Shown piece by piece: positions 1 to 12,531 of a stretch of 64,000 nt of DNA. The notes beneath the pieces were generated by a model, which worked only from the letters and a program-made list of their open reading frames with translations, made no database searches and had not been told where the DNA came from. The translations under genes and the position numbers were made by a program. Position 1 is the first letter of the stretch. Every line of letters begins with the position of its first letter. The stretch covers positions 62,001 through 126,000 of the forward strand of contig MU623407.1 of the NCBI GenBank assembly GCA_025201765.1, in the 5' to 3' direction. This DNA is from Daldinia sp. FL1419. Taxonomy: Eukaryota > Ascomycota > Sordariomycetes > Xylariales > Hypoxylaceae.

Positions 1-517
1 CACTTATTTTAACCATGCATCTATTCAATTATTATAATAATACGAATTCCAATCATGCGCATTTGATTGGTTAAGTTGATTAGGCCTCGCTGCCGTGAGC
101 GCTGGTGTTGAGGGTATCGTGTACGATTGTGGTGCTAGTATAAGTAGTGGTACTGATGTTAATAAGCGCTCCGATATTAAATTTAATTCGAAAAAATGCA
201 ACCGGGCAGTTTTCTGTTTTTTCTTTTTTTAGTTAGGGGTTGGATTAAACCCCTTACAAATTAGGTGTGTTGTAATCGGGCCACCATCTCACGTGGAAAG
301 TGGCGAGGACCTGTGTTTTTATGAGTTTTTACCTGTGTTGTTAAAATTACTGGTTGAATTGAGTGCTTAGAAATGTGTGCAAATAAATTCATTATTTTGT
401 GAAAGCTAGTACAAGATAGAGGAGTGTTATATTGAGGGACTAATTGCGACATTCGCAGAACGGACGTTAATAGAATCTAAATCTTTAGATGATGAAAACA
501 ATAATATCAAATTAATA
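1..517. other. left flank of nested retrotransposons, no gene seen
   Basis: Moderately AT-rich sequence left of the outer LTR element. I see no coding frame longer than about 60 codons and no protein motif. It keeps a normal share of C and G compared with the block after position 640, so it appears to lie outside the RIP-damaged zone. Confidence 0.6.
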
Positions 518-521
518 TTGC
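518..521. repeat. target-site duplication of outer element, left copy
   Basis: TTGC directly before the TG of the left LTR (522). The same four bases follow the CA end of the right LTR at 12321-12324. Because the base before TTGC here is A and the right LTR ends in A, a 5-bp ATTGC duplication is also possible. Confidence 0.7.
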
Positions 522-731
522 TGTGCATTTAAGTGGTTTCACCTAAAATTCGGGGCACTAACTATCATATAATAGCTAAGGCCTAAATAAATCTATACTA
601 ATGATAAACTAATTGTATATTTTTTAGGAATTTATATTAAATTTATGGTATAGATATTTATATTAGGTTTAGCCCTAAGCGGTGTACAATTCTGCTAGGT
701 TAGGTAATCCATATTTCCAACAGGATCCACA
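522..731 (-). repeat. left LTR of the outer Gypsy element
   Basis: 210-bp repeat beginning TGTGCATTTAAG and ending GGATCCACA. It aligns along its length with 5911-6006 plus 12207-12320. The first roughly 100 bp retain G and C that are A and T in the right copy. The last roughly 100 bp show the reverse, with many C-to-T and G-to-A differences from the right copy. This is the uninterrupted copy that defines the insertion site of the inner element: TTGTA at 613-617 corresponds to the duplicated TTATA. Confidence 0.9.
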
Positions 732-2760
732 CCATCTTCCTTATCCTAAAATATTTATTTTTAAATATTATATATAATTTTTTTAATTAATTTATATACT
801 AATATTTTATTTATATTATTAAATATATAAATTTAATTTTTTTTTACTTTAATATACATTTATTAATATATTATATATTTTATATCAAATATTTATCACT
901 AATATAAATTAAGAATAGGTTTATATCATTATATTTATTTTATAACTCTATACCTTTAGGATTCTAAATCTTATATATATTACCTAAATAATAACTTATT
1001 ATAACTTAAAAACTATTATAATAAAATTTATATTTAAATATTTATTAATGTACTTATAATATTTAATTTTTAAATGTATAAATTTATATTAAACCTTTCT
1101 TTTTTTACAAATAAATATATATTTAATCCTTAAATAACCTAATATTATTAAATCAACTATAAACTAATAAAATTTCATATTTTATAATTAATTTAATTAT
1201 AAATACCTTTTTCTTTTCTTCACTAATTTTATAATTATATTTAATAAAATTAAAAAATTATTAAAATTATAATAGCTATATACTAAATAAAAGGAAATAA
1301 TTATTATATCTTTTTTATTTTAAAATATAATTATAAATCATTAACACATATTTAAATAATTTAATTAAAGAAATTATAAATAAATTTATATAATACTCTT
1401 AAAATATAATTCATTTAATATCTTTATTTACTTTTTTTACCTTCCTATTAATTTTAAAATATAACAGAATAATTATTTTAATTATAGATCTGTAATTCTT
1501 AATCCATTACTCAATATCATGATTTATAAAACTATTTATATTATTGTTAATTTATTTTTATAAATAATTAAAAATATTACCAATTAATTTTAATAATAAT
1601 ATATAATTAATAAATAATATGTTTAATACAATTATAATTATAATCCATCTTGTAATATATTCAATAATTATTAATATCATAATAATATATATTAATATAT
1701 AATTAATTATTTACTTAATTAAAAATATAAATAATTAAATAAATTATAAATCAAATAATATAAGATCTAACTTCTTCATTAATTAACAATTAAAACATTC
1801 CATTATCATTTTCTGCGCAATTAATATCAAATTTAGATATCAATATTCCTTTAATACTTTTTGCTAAAATACTCTTACAATAAAATATCCACAATTTATA
1901 TACAACAAACATATGTGAACCAACAACTCATTATAATTCAACATCTTTTAAAAAATTATTACTTTATAAATTAATCCTATTATATATGGCAGGTCACTAA
2001 ATACTCATTCATACATCAAAACCTTATACAATTTACTTTTATATACCATAAAATGATTGTAAATCCATTTCTTTTTAAAATATGGAAATTATTTTATATT
2101 TAATTTTAAATATTTATATATTATTTATAAATTAAATTAATTTAATTTGTGTAGATGTTTTATAATATATTATTATTTCTTATTAATTACCAAATAAAAT
2201 TTAACATATGCTATCTTTAGTAATTTGGATAAATAATTAACTAAAATATTAATTTTTCCTAATTTATAAATGATATATATATTGTAATACTTAATAGAAT
2301 TAAAAAAATATAAGATTCAAATTAATTACTTAATTTTATTATTAATTATTTTTAATAATTTGTAATTTGTAACTATAATAATATTATCTCCTTTAACCTA
2401 ATAACATTAATATTATAATGAAAATATAATTTTAAACAATTTTTACTTTTATATTAAATAATATTATTATATTATCATTAGGGTTTTGGAAAAATAGGTT
2501 ATTGGATATAAGATTTATTAATTACCATATAAATAAAATTATAACAACATTACTCCTATATACTCTTTATTAATATTTAATTTTAATATAATAAATAATT
2601 TTTAATTAAATTATTATATTATAAATATAATAGTAATATATTTATATATTTTATATTATATTTATTTAATTTTTTTTATTAATTTAATCAATATATTTTT
2701 TTATTAATTTTTTATTAAAATTATTAATAATATAATAAAATGTAAATATTTGTTAATAAA
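732..2760. other. internal region of outer element, AT-saturated
   Basis: Expected to hold the RNase H/integrase part of the minus-strand pol gene, because it lies downstream of the reverse transcriptase relic. The sequence is almost only A and T. No integrase motif survives that I can read. Confidence 0.5.
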
Positions 2761-3360
2761 ATTTTTAAAATAATTTATAACATTAATAAATATTTATATT
2801 TTTATTATAATTTAAAGTATAAAATATTCCTAAATAACTATAACTTTAGCTAAATTAACTTTAATATTATGTTTTAAGATAATAAAACCTAAAAATACAC
2901 CTTCTCATATAAATAAAAGATTTTTTTTATTATTAATAAATATATTATAATTTATTAATTATTAAAATATAAATGTTATTCACTTATATAACTATTTTTT
3001 AATATTAACCTATATATAAATATTATTAAAAATATCTACCAACTATTTATAGAATTTACCCAAAACTTCATCAATAAATATTTAAAACATTGTTAATATG
3101 TTGGTCAATCTGAACAACATAATTATCCACTTAAATATTTTGAACGGTATTATAAATACAATTTTTTTGCAATCCTCTACATAAATGCGTAATTACTAAA
3201 AACCGTCCTTCAAATTAATAAATATTATTTATTTATGGCTCATTGTTTTCTATATTTGATCTTAGAAATTAGGTAGTAGATAAGCATTTTTTTTAGTTTG
3301 TTTATTCATCTTACAATAATTGCAGCAAAAGTACCAAATTATATTTAAATCATCTTTCTT
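2761..3360 (-). pseudogene. Gypsy pol relic: reverse transcriptase domain
   Basis: Read on the minus strand in one continuous frame of about 200 codons, the relic follows the Ty3/Gypsy reverse transcriptase block by block. A DYRKLNK-like motif appears as NYCKMNK, followed by KNAYLLP. The FEWLVMPFGLTNAP motif appears as FKWIIMLFRLTN. Later come DEVLGKF, an EVEFLGF-type motif as EGVFLGF, GIKVDPEKV as NIKVNLAKV, and a SFLGFANYYR-like end. I count roughly 16 in-frame stops and no frameshift. The catalytic YLDD box reads IFNN: both metal-binding Asp codons have become Asn. D-to-N, R-to-C, P-to-L and Q-to-stop changes are what C-to-T and G-to-A mutation gives. The family match is strong; function is lost. 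Confidence 0.88.
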
Positions 3361-5910
3361 TAATATTACCATTTAACCTAAAACCTTTTTAAGTATTAAA
3401 AAAGATAGAGATGCTTATGGACTTTTACTCTAACATATAATTTTACCCTCGTATTTTTTAATGAATTCCTATAAAGTTTACTCCTATTAGGGATTATATC
3501 ATCGTGAAAATAATTTAATAAATAAATTATTATTTATATTGATTTTGTATTCCGTTTTAATCCAAACATTTATATAACATTTTAATAAATTAAATAATAT
3601 TATAAATTTAACTTTATATTCTTACAAATATATTTAAACTTTAAGATTATCTACTAATATATTCTTATACTATTTAACATATTTAAATATATTATTTATT
3701 TTATACGCAATTTCCATTACAGTATAAATTAAAGGATTTTGTATAAATTTAATAATTAGTTTATTTTTATATTCTATAAATTTCAAGAATTAATCCTAAC
3801 ACAATCTATTGTAAAAGATACCCCATTTATAAAAAAATTCTTTTACCAATAATAAAATTGTTGGGGAATGTATTATCAAGTATAATACTTATTAAAATAA
3901 TAAAAGTAATGTTATAATTATTTTTAATTTTAAATTTATTATATATAATAATATTATATAAGATATGCGGTCCTCCACCATCAATTCCAATTATAATAGA
4001 TGGATTAGGTGATTTATAAATTTATATTTTAATTACGAAAGATTTTGAAATATAATAAAAAAAATATTTATAATTAAAAAAAACTAAGAAATTATAACTA
4101 TTGTATATACATACTTTAAAAACGTTATAGTTTTCGTTATAACCTTCCTATATAAGTTTATTTTGTTTTAATTATGATTTTTTGTTGATATTTATTATTA
4201 TTTAATAAATATAACACCCCTATTTATTTTTAATTTTGAGGTAATTAAATAGCTTTAATAATTATGTTTTAAAGGATTTTTTATTAAATAGGTTGGTTTA
4301 TGCTTAATTATTATCTTTATTATTGTTGTTATTTATTGTAACATACGCTTTTTTACCATTCTTATATTTTTAATTTAGTGCACCTTTAATTTGTTTAACA
4401 AAATATATATATTTTTTGTTATTTTTGTATAATATGTTTTTCAAAATAACTTTTTTATTTTTGTTATTATTATTATAAGATTTTTATTTATAATCTTTAA
4501 TTTAATAATCTTTTTTATAATATATATAACAAAATTTATCTTTAATTCTAATTATATAGCTATTTTCTTTAGCTATGTGGACCTTTTTATTGTTACTTTA
4601 AAAATCTAAAATAGTAGCCTTTTATACAATAATTGGAATAAATTTACGTATGTTCAATAACATTATTTTAATATTACCAGATTTATTTTAAATAATGTTT
4701 AAGATATTTAATTTATAAAATAATATAATAATACCCTGCAATTTAATTATGGTTATTGGTGTGTTATAAATCTTACTTTCCACAACTATCTACACTACTG
4801 TAACAATTTGGCGGACTACTTCCTCCACTATTTTTTAAATAGATTATCCTGGTATATGGTTTTAATATATTTGTTAAATATTAGGAATATGTGTACGTAA
4901 GAGGTGTATTAATATCTTATAAGTTTGGGATATATTGTAGTTTGGAATAGGGAATCTATAAAAATTATTATATACATATTTTATGAAATTAACTATAATC
5001 TTATTTTAATAAGGTAGGAAGGTTAAGAATGTAATAATTAAATTAAATAATATATAATAAACACTAAAAATTTATATAATTACCTTTACAAAAGTTAATT
5101 AATTAAGTAAGGTTTGTTGTACTTATTCAACAATCTGCTAAAAATTTCTGGCCAATTTAATTAATATTCTAATTATCCATAATTTATAAGGTACCAAAAC
5201 TACTTTCAATTAATCTTACATATCACGCAATTTATTAAACGTTGTGTTATTAACTTATATTAATTTAAGATATGATGGGAATATAACCTTATTCTTCGCT
5301 TTGTAATGAAAAAAGCAGTTAACTTCTACTACTAAAATAATATTAAATTATATCCCTTTTACTTTTCATTTTTATTAGGTTATATCGGTAATTAAGAAAC
5401 CTATTTAATTAAAATTAATTTAACTATTTACAAATTGGTTCTGAGTAACCTAATACATTGGATTTAATATGTTAGTTACAGTAGCTGATATACTAGTTTC
5501 GCCTTCGTTAGCCACACTTTTACCTTTATTAAACTAATTAAATTTATATATTAATTAGGTAAACTACATTTCTATACAATTTTGGAAGGTTTAGAAATTA
5601 TTGTTCTATACATAATTATTAATTGTACTTTATACTGCATTAATTATAATATTTAGGTATTTATTTATAACCAATATTGTAACTTTTAAATTATAATTAT
5701 TGATAAAATTAATAAATGGGTTAGCAATAACCTTAAAAGATTCTCCACTTTTATTTTTAAATATTATGCTTAGTTATAATAATGTAATAAAGTAATAAAA
5801 ATTTTTAATAAAAAGGATATATATTTTTTTAATTATTCTTAATATGTAAATGTTTAAAAATAATTAATTGAATTATTTACTTTAATAATTTGCCAACATA
5901 AATAATTATT
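3361..5910. other. internal region of outer element (gag/protease side), AT-saturated
   Basis: Lies upstream of the reverse transcriptase relic in the minus orientation, where gag and protease would be. The sequence is heavily degraded and I found no readable zinc knuckle or protease motif. Confidence 0.45.
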
Positions 5911-6006
5911 TGTACATTTAAGTGGTTTCATTTAAGATTTAAGATACCAACTATTATATAATAATTAAAATTTAAATAAATTTATATTAATAATAAACTA
6001 ATTATA
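5911..6006 (-). repeat. right LTR of outer element, left half
   Basis: Matches 522-617 of the left LTR (TGTACATTTAAGTGG against TGTGCATTTAAGTGG), then stops where the inner element begins. This half is more AT-rich than its partner, the differences being C-to-T and G-to-A. Confidence 0.88.
6002..6006. repeat. target-site duplication of inner element, left copy
   Basis: TTATA immediately before the TG of the inner element, repeated at 12202-12206 immediately after its CA end. The uninterrupted left LTR has TTGTA at the same place, so the duplication was TTGTA or TTATA. Confidence 0.88.
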
Positions 6007-6210
6007 TGTTGGTAAGTACATATATAAGATAAAAGCAAAATAATAATAAAATAAGTAATAATAGGGGTAAGATTGGTATATTATAGTTATTTAAAGAAAA
6101 AAGTTATTTAAAAAAAATAAGTAAGAAATCTATTCTTATATAATAATAGATATATAAATATTTCTTAAGGGTTATATATTAAATTAAAAATATAAATCAT
6201 TTAACTACCA
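6007..6210. repeat. left LTR of inner element
   Basis: 204 bp, starting TGTTGGTAAG and ending TAACTACCA. It pairs with 11991-12201. Its last 40 bases are A/T where the right LTR has C/G, a direct read-out of C-to-T and G-to-A mutation. Confidence 0.88.
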
Positions 6211-9200
6211 TTTATTCTATTTTTTTTTTATAATTATATTATAAATCTAATATTTAATTTTTATTTTATTTATCCCTTTAATTATAAATTAATTTAATTA
6301 TTTTTCACTAACATTTATATAACCTCATTTGGGGATATTTTTATTATGGCGTTCGCAGAATTATACATGTTATGGATCTACTAAATATCATTAATTTCCT
6401 GATTTTTATATAATTATTATAAAGTTATTAAATTAATTATTAATTTTTTTTTGTTAATATTATTTATTTGGATAAAATATTGGTATAAGGAGAATAAGTT
6501 AATATATAGGACTAACAAAGCCTTAAATAATAAGAGATATTCTAAAATAATATTAATTATATAGTAAATAATATATTTAATATTAAAACCTTAAACTATT
6601 TTATAAATTTTATTAGTAAATATATTTTAAATAATACATTTATATTTAATAAATAATTAATAAATAATATTGTTAATAATTTAAATTTCATTATTTTAAT
6701 TAATTAATTCTTTATTACCTAATATAATAATATAATTAATTTATAAATTTAAATCCTTATTATTTATAAATAAATTATTAATAAAGATATATAAATATAA
6801 ATTTTAGGGATTTAGGTTAATATAATTAAACCTTTATAATTGATTATCCATTTGCCATTTAATTTAAATATTAAAAGCTTTTATTTTTTTAAAGCCTGGT
6901 TTCAAATGTTAGGCCATTGTTAAATAATTGAAGATTATTTTAGGTTAGTAAATGAAGGAGATGTATATTCTTTATACCCATTATTTAACAAATTTTTTAA
7001 TTATATTTAATAATTTTACATCTAATTATTTAAGTTTTTTAATCTGTTTTTTTTATATAATAATTATATTATAATCTTTTTTATAAATAATGAAATGTAA
7101 GCTATTAAAATTTTTGGTTCTAATGTCCAATATCTTTTGGGGACATATTTTGATCCCAATTTTAATAAGTGCCTTATTTTTTATTGTTAGGAATTTCATG
7201 GTGCTAACATTTAAAGTATTATTTATTTAAAGGCTTATAATTTTGAATAAAATTATATTTGTTATTAGTAAATATGGATTAAATATTAATAACTTTATAT
7301 TAAATTTCTATTAATAATAATATAAATAAATTTTAAATTAATATATCCTTAATTTAACTAAATTATATAATGGTTTAATAATATATAATAACATCTTTTT
7401 AAAATATTTACTTTTTAATTTTATTAGTAGTTATATAAATATTATTTATTGTATAGGTATTTTAAATTAAATATACATTATGATAATATCCTTTATTATA
7501 ATTTTTATACCTTAATATTGGAAAATTAGAATTAAAATTAGAATAAAATATTAATTTATTTTTTAAATAGTAGGAATATATATTATAATGAATTTTTTAT
7601 TAAAATTACTATAATCTTAAATAATAAATTTTAATTTTTTATAAGGTATTAATATATTTTTTTTTTTTATTTTATGGATTATTTATGATTTGAAAATTAT
7701 TATTTTTTAATAAATTGATATGTTATATATTTTAAATTATAAAATTCTTTTATTAAATAATATATTAAATTTTTTTATATTTAATACCTTATATAATTTT
7801 CCTATAATAATAATCTTTCTTATTATATATAATTAAAATATTAAGGTTAAATTATTTTATTTTTTATTATTAAGGTACAAAATATTAATATATGAAAGAT
7901 TATTAATATATATAAGATTTTCTTTTAAGATTATTTTATAATTGTTCGGGTTAAATATGGGTTTGGGTAATTATATTTGGAATTCTTTGATAAATATTAA
8001 ATTATTTTTAAACTGAGTGTAAAGTTTAATATAAGAGTTCTAAAATATAAATATTCCTTTAAATACATTAAATATTATAATAATATCTTTATTAATAATT
8101 ATAATAATTTTATAAAAACCTTTTTATTTATTTTTTTTTTAATAAATAAGAATTTTATTATTAATAAATAAAAATATAAGTAATATTTTTATAATATTAA
8201 GGTCATTATAAATATTAAGCACATTTTAAATAAAGTGTTATAATTTAATCTTTTTAACCTTAATCATAATCTTTTATACTATTAAAATATAATAAATTTA
8301 AATAAATATAAATAATAAATTTATATTAATTTTGAAATAAATTTTAAAAATAAATAGCGTAAGAATTAATCTATTAGGATTAATTATATCATTAACTACT
8401 TTTATAACTATCTATAATTGTATTACCTTTGAACTAAAATTTTGGAATTTATTTATAATTATTTTATAAATTTAATAAATTGGATTGTAATACCCTTCTA
8501 CCTTATTAATAAATTAATATATTTTAATTAATACTTAATAATATATGATTCTAACAACGTGTACTTTATTTTAGAATTTTAGATTGTTAAAGTTTATTTC
8601 TACATTATAGGAAATAATATTTGAAAGGTTAAAATAAATATTAATTTAATATTTTTTTAATATTTTTTATATTTTTTTAGCTGTAATGCCTTTCATAAAC
8701 CATACTATCTAAAAGCTGGTGGTAGTGTCAACTACATGCAAAACTAGTTATCTTTTCAAATATATGATATTAATAATTATTTTATAGTTAAAATTTATAT
8801 TAAAATCCTTAAAAATAAACCTAAACCTTTATAAACCTTTATCTTTAATTTAACAATAATAATAAAATTTATTAATTTTTTTAAAATTATTTATATCAAT
8901 ATCATAACTAACCTTATTTAAAAGATTATAAAACTTCTCAATTATAAGATAATTGAAACAGGTGTGTAAATATTATAACTCCATTTCCGTGAAATAAATA
9001 ATGTTATTCAAATGAAACTATAAATATCCCCATTTCTATTTAATATTAACTATCATATTATTTTTATATATTAATTAATTAATAACGTTGTTAAAATATA
9101 TTCTTAAATAATTTATATTTTTAATTAAAAAAAAGAATGATATATCCAACTCCATGATATAGAAATCTATATTACTAAACAAAATATCAACCATGACCGT

Positions 9201-11990
9201 ATTTAATAATTTAATAAAAAATTTATTTTTGAATTTAATATTAATTTCTCCAATACAGGTATAATTTATTTTAAATTTCTAATTGGGATATTTATTAATA
9301 AAAATAAAATATTATCTTTTACCTATTATTAAAATATAGGTAATTCCAATATTTAATATAACATTTTAGAATATAGTTTTTATATATTGATCTAGGATAA
9401 AGATAATATTAATTCTTTTAATTATTAAGGGAATAAAAACTATAATATAGTAGTAGAATGCTTGGTTAGATAGGTATATTGCCATTATAAATTATGTATC
9501 TTCATCATTTTCCAGTTCCAGGATTATATTATAAATATTATTATTTTTTTATTTTGAATTTTAATCTTCAAATCTTTCATAATTTGCTAGAAAAGTTATA
9601 TAATTTTTTTTAAATATGTTATATTTGGCTTTCTAATTTTTTCTGGCTTTTTTACAGTTGGTTTCTAAATATTTAATAAATTAATAACCTTCTTTTTTAC
9701 ATATCCAATATTTATGTTTTTAAATTTTCTTAAATTATTTAAAAGTATATTTTCTACCTTTATTATTCTTATAATATTTTTTATTAATATAATTGTTATG
9801 AATTTCTTTATTATTATTTTTATTAATATTATTAGTTATAAATTATTATGGTATTTTTATAGTTTTATAATTTTGGAAGGATATTTGAAATTTGTTAGTT
9901 AAGGTTATAATTGTTCTTAATGGTTCAAAAAGTGTGTTTTAGAATTGTGGTATATTTTAATATATCTTATAAATAATTATAATAAATTATAATTTTTTTT
10001 TATAATTAGAGTTAAATGTTTTTTAATATAATCATAATTTGTTAAGTAAAATTTGTAATATTTTTATATTTATTTTCCTTTAATTTTATTTTTTTACTTT
10101 AATATTAAAAAAAGTGGTACTTATTTAGTTTTAGTGGTATTGGTTTTTATTTTCTATAATATTAAAATAATATTATAAAGTAAGATATATGTTGGTAAAG
10201 TATTAATATTAGGAAATGTTATATAAAAAGTAGAAGGATATTCTTTTTATTAATATTAATGAGAATATGGTATAGAATTATAATAGATATATATTTATTA
10301 TAAAATATATTTTTAAGAAAAACTTAAATTTATTTTTAAGAATGTTATATAATTCTTTAATATAATTGTTATTAATATTTTAAATTTTTTTAAAATGTTT
10401 TACAATAGTAGATAGGCATATTTTGTTAAGAATATGTTTTAAGGGAATTATGAAGTAGGTTAATATTTATTAATTATTAATAAATATAAGGATTTAGTTT
10501 TAAAAAATTCCTTTTTATATAAGTAATAGTGCTATTAGGAAGGAAGAATTGTAATCTTTTATTGGTTAGTTCTTTCCATTTGTTCTGGTATTTGGGAATA
10601 ATATTGTAATTATATATAAATTATCTAATAACAATCTAGGGGATCTAAAACTATTTCCCAAGGCTGGAAGAAGAAGTTGGACTAATGTAAGACCTATATT
10701 ATATCTAAGGTTATAATTTAAATTATATTCTTATTATGTAGGATAAATAGGGTAAATTGAAAAAGGTAGAAATAATGGTAGTTAAGTAAATATTAAGGAT
10801 CTTTATTAAGGAAGGGGCCTAAAAGGGATATTAAATATTAATTAATTCCTTTACCAAAATTATTTTAATTAATTAGGAAGTCCTTAGGTTCCTTAGGGGT
10901 TGTAATGGAATTTTATAAACTGGGGATAGGGTAATAATTAACATAATAAAATTATGATTAAAGGAAAAGGAAATTATAAAGTAGGTTTTATTTAAGTTGT
11001 TAATAAAGTATTGGGAATAAAAAAAGGGTTAAGTAGTAATAATTATAAGGTAAAAAATATATATTGTATGGAATAAAAAGGATTATAAAAGGTGATACTT
11101 AATTATCCCACCTATATAATTTAATAAATAAATATCTACAAGTTATAAATCACCAATTACTATTATTATATAAATACCATTATTTAAATAATTATTCTTA
11201 TATTAAGATATATTAATCCTTTTTTAATATTAATTATCAATATTTTCCATATTAACATATTAGGTTATTTAAACTTTACAACCTCCAATTTATTTAAATT
11301 TTATTATAATAATCTACTTACAAATATAAGATTATTAAATACTTCTACATAATTAATATTTAATCTTCCCATATAAATACTTTTTTATATTAATACCATT
11401 TATAAAACAATCCTAATCAACTTTAATATATTAACAAAATTATTTATAATAAATCCCTTAAAATATTCTTTATATTCAATCAACACTTTATCAGATATAT
11501 ATATATACAAGGAATTTAAATCTATAATTTTAAAATCTCTTATCACCTATAATATTTAAATTACCTTCTACTCAGGGATCACATTTATAAGAATAATATT
11601 CATCCATTTTATAACCTTATAATTAAATTAATTAATAAATATCATATCTCAAAAAAATAAATATTTTATTAATTCGCAAAACATATCCATACTTTCCACT
11701 TAAACAATATCCATATTATTAAATAAAATACAACTTTATATTTACATTAAATTTTTTAATTAAAATATTATAAAGATAAATGTTAAAAATAAATATAACA
11801 ATAAAAATAATAATTTAAAAAAATATGTATCCTAAAAATCAAATAATATTAAATAATAACTATTTATTATAAAGATAATTGAAAATATAATGTTAATATC
11901 ATTTATATTACTACAATAAAAACTTTTAAATTATTATAATAATAATTTTTCTAACCTTACTAATCTATATTACTAACTATCTAATAACAC
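6211..11990. other. internal region of inner element, AT-saturated with strand-biased composition
   Basis: No intact gene. Composition changes in blocks: about 9.47-11.09 kb keeps G but almost no C on the plus strand, while 11.10-11.99 kb keeps C but almost no G. This is what strand-biased deamination over long tracts would leave. Confidence 0.5.
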
Positions 11991-12201
11991 TGATCAATAT
12001 TAATAAATATATATATAAAATAAAAATAAAATAACAATAAAATAAATAATAATAAAAATAAAATTAATATATTATAATTATTTAAAAAAAAAAATTATTT
12101 AAGAAAAATAGGTGAAAAACCTATCCTTATATAATAATAAATATATAAATACTTCTTAGGGGTCGTATGCCAGACTAAAGACATAAGTCATTCAACCACC
12201 A
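11991..12201. repeat. right LTR of inner element
   Basis: 211 bp, starting TGATCAATAT and ending CAACCACCA. The first roughly 165 bp are AT-saturated. The last roughly 40 bp retain normal base composition (GGGGTCGTATGCCAGAC). Confidence 0.88.
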
Positions 12202-12206
12202 TTATA
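12202..12206. repeat. target-site duplication of inner element, right copy
   Basis: TTATA directly after the CA end of the inner element, matching 6002-6006. Confidence 0.88.
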
Positions 12207-12320
12207 TATTTTTTAAGAATCTATATTAGGTTCGTAACGTGGATATTTATACTAAATCTAGCCCTAGGCAGTGTACAATTCTGCCGGGCCAGGTGGTCCG
12301 TGCTTCCAGCAGGATCCACA
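12207..12320 (-). repeat. right LTR of outer element, right half
   Basis: Continues the LTR interrupted at 6006 and matches 618-731. It is almost free of RIP: it reads GCCGGGCCAGGTGGTCCGTG where the left LTR has the C-to-T/G-to-A form. It ends GGATCCACA. Confidence 0.88.
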
Positions 12321-12324
12321 TTGC
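12321..12324. repeat. target-site duplication of outer element, right copy
   Basis: TTGC, matching 518-521. Confidence 0.7.
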
Positions 12325-12531
12325 AAGTCTTAAATCTAGACGTTCTGAAATTTACTTGCAGAATTCTGGTGAGATCCCAGCGGGCGCACCGGTTACGCCA
12401 CAATGCACAGTCCCTAAAGGGGCTAGTTGAAGTACTCCGTATCATCATACACGTGCTCTCGCGTCTAATTATTGTACGCCGGCATTTTTATGTTTGCCAT
12501 TTTTAAACTTTTTTTTTTTCTTTTTAGATCA

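Larger units (their letters stand above)
6007..12201. mobile_element. complete LTR retrotransposon nested in the outer LTR; family unresolved
   Basis: 6195-bp insertion with terminal direct repeats (6007-6210 and 11991-12201), TG..CA ends and a 5-bp target duplication, all typical of LTR retrotransposons. The internal 5.8 kb is RIP-degraded. The LTR start TGTTGG resembles that of many Copia elements and a TATATAAAT box sits in the LTR in plus orientation, but a weak integrase-like trace near 6840-6890 reads better on the minus strand. I therefore leave family and direction open. An open frame at 9714-9902 is low-complexity hydrophobic sequence and no real gene. Confidence 0.87.
522..12320 (-). 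mobile_element. Ty3/Gypsy LTR retrotransposon, RIP-degraded, interrupted by a second element
   Basis: Bounded by a left LTR (522-731, 210 bp) and a right LTR whose two halves (5911-6006 and 12207-12320, together 210 bp) are separated by an inserted element. Both LTRs start TGT and end CCACA, and TTGC repeats outside both ends. The internal region (732-5910, about 5.2 kb) holds a reverse transcriptase relic on the minus strand. A pyrimidine run right after the left LTR (about 731-746) would be the polypurine tract of a minus-strand element, which agrees with that orientation. Without the insertion the element would be about 5.6 kb, a usual size for Gypsy elements. The coding content is destroyed by stops and AT drift, so it cannot be autonomous. 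Confidence 0.88.

Noticed and set aside
6840..6890. Possible integrase trace on the minus strand of the inner element
   Set aside because: The resemblance to the HPQTDGQxER motif needs several changes that RIP cannot make, so I use it only as a hint and give no family.
9714..9902. 62-codon open frame in the inner retrotransposon
   Set aside because: Ile/Phe/Asn-only hydrophobic translation from AT-saturated DNA; a faint likeness to a Copia integrase stretch (FxxxFIxxxSxKLLWYFY) did not hold up in spacing to later motifs.
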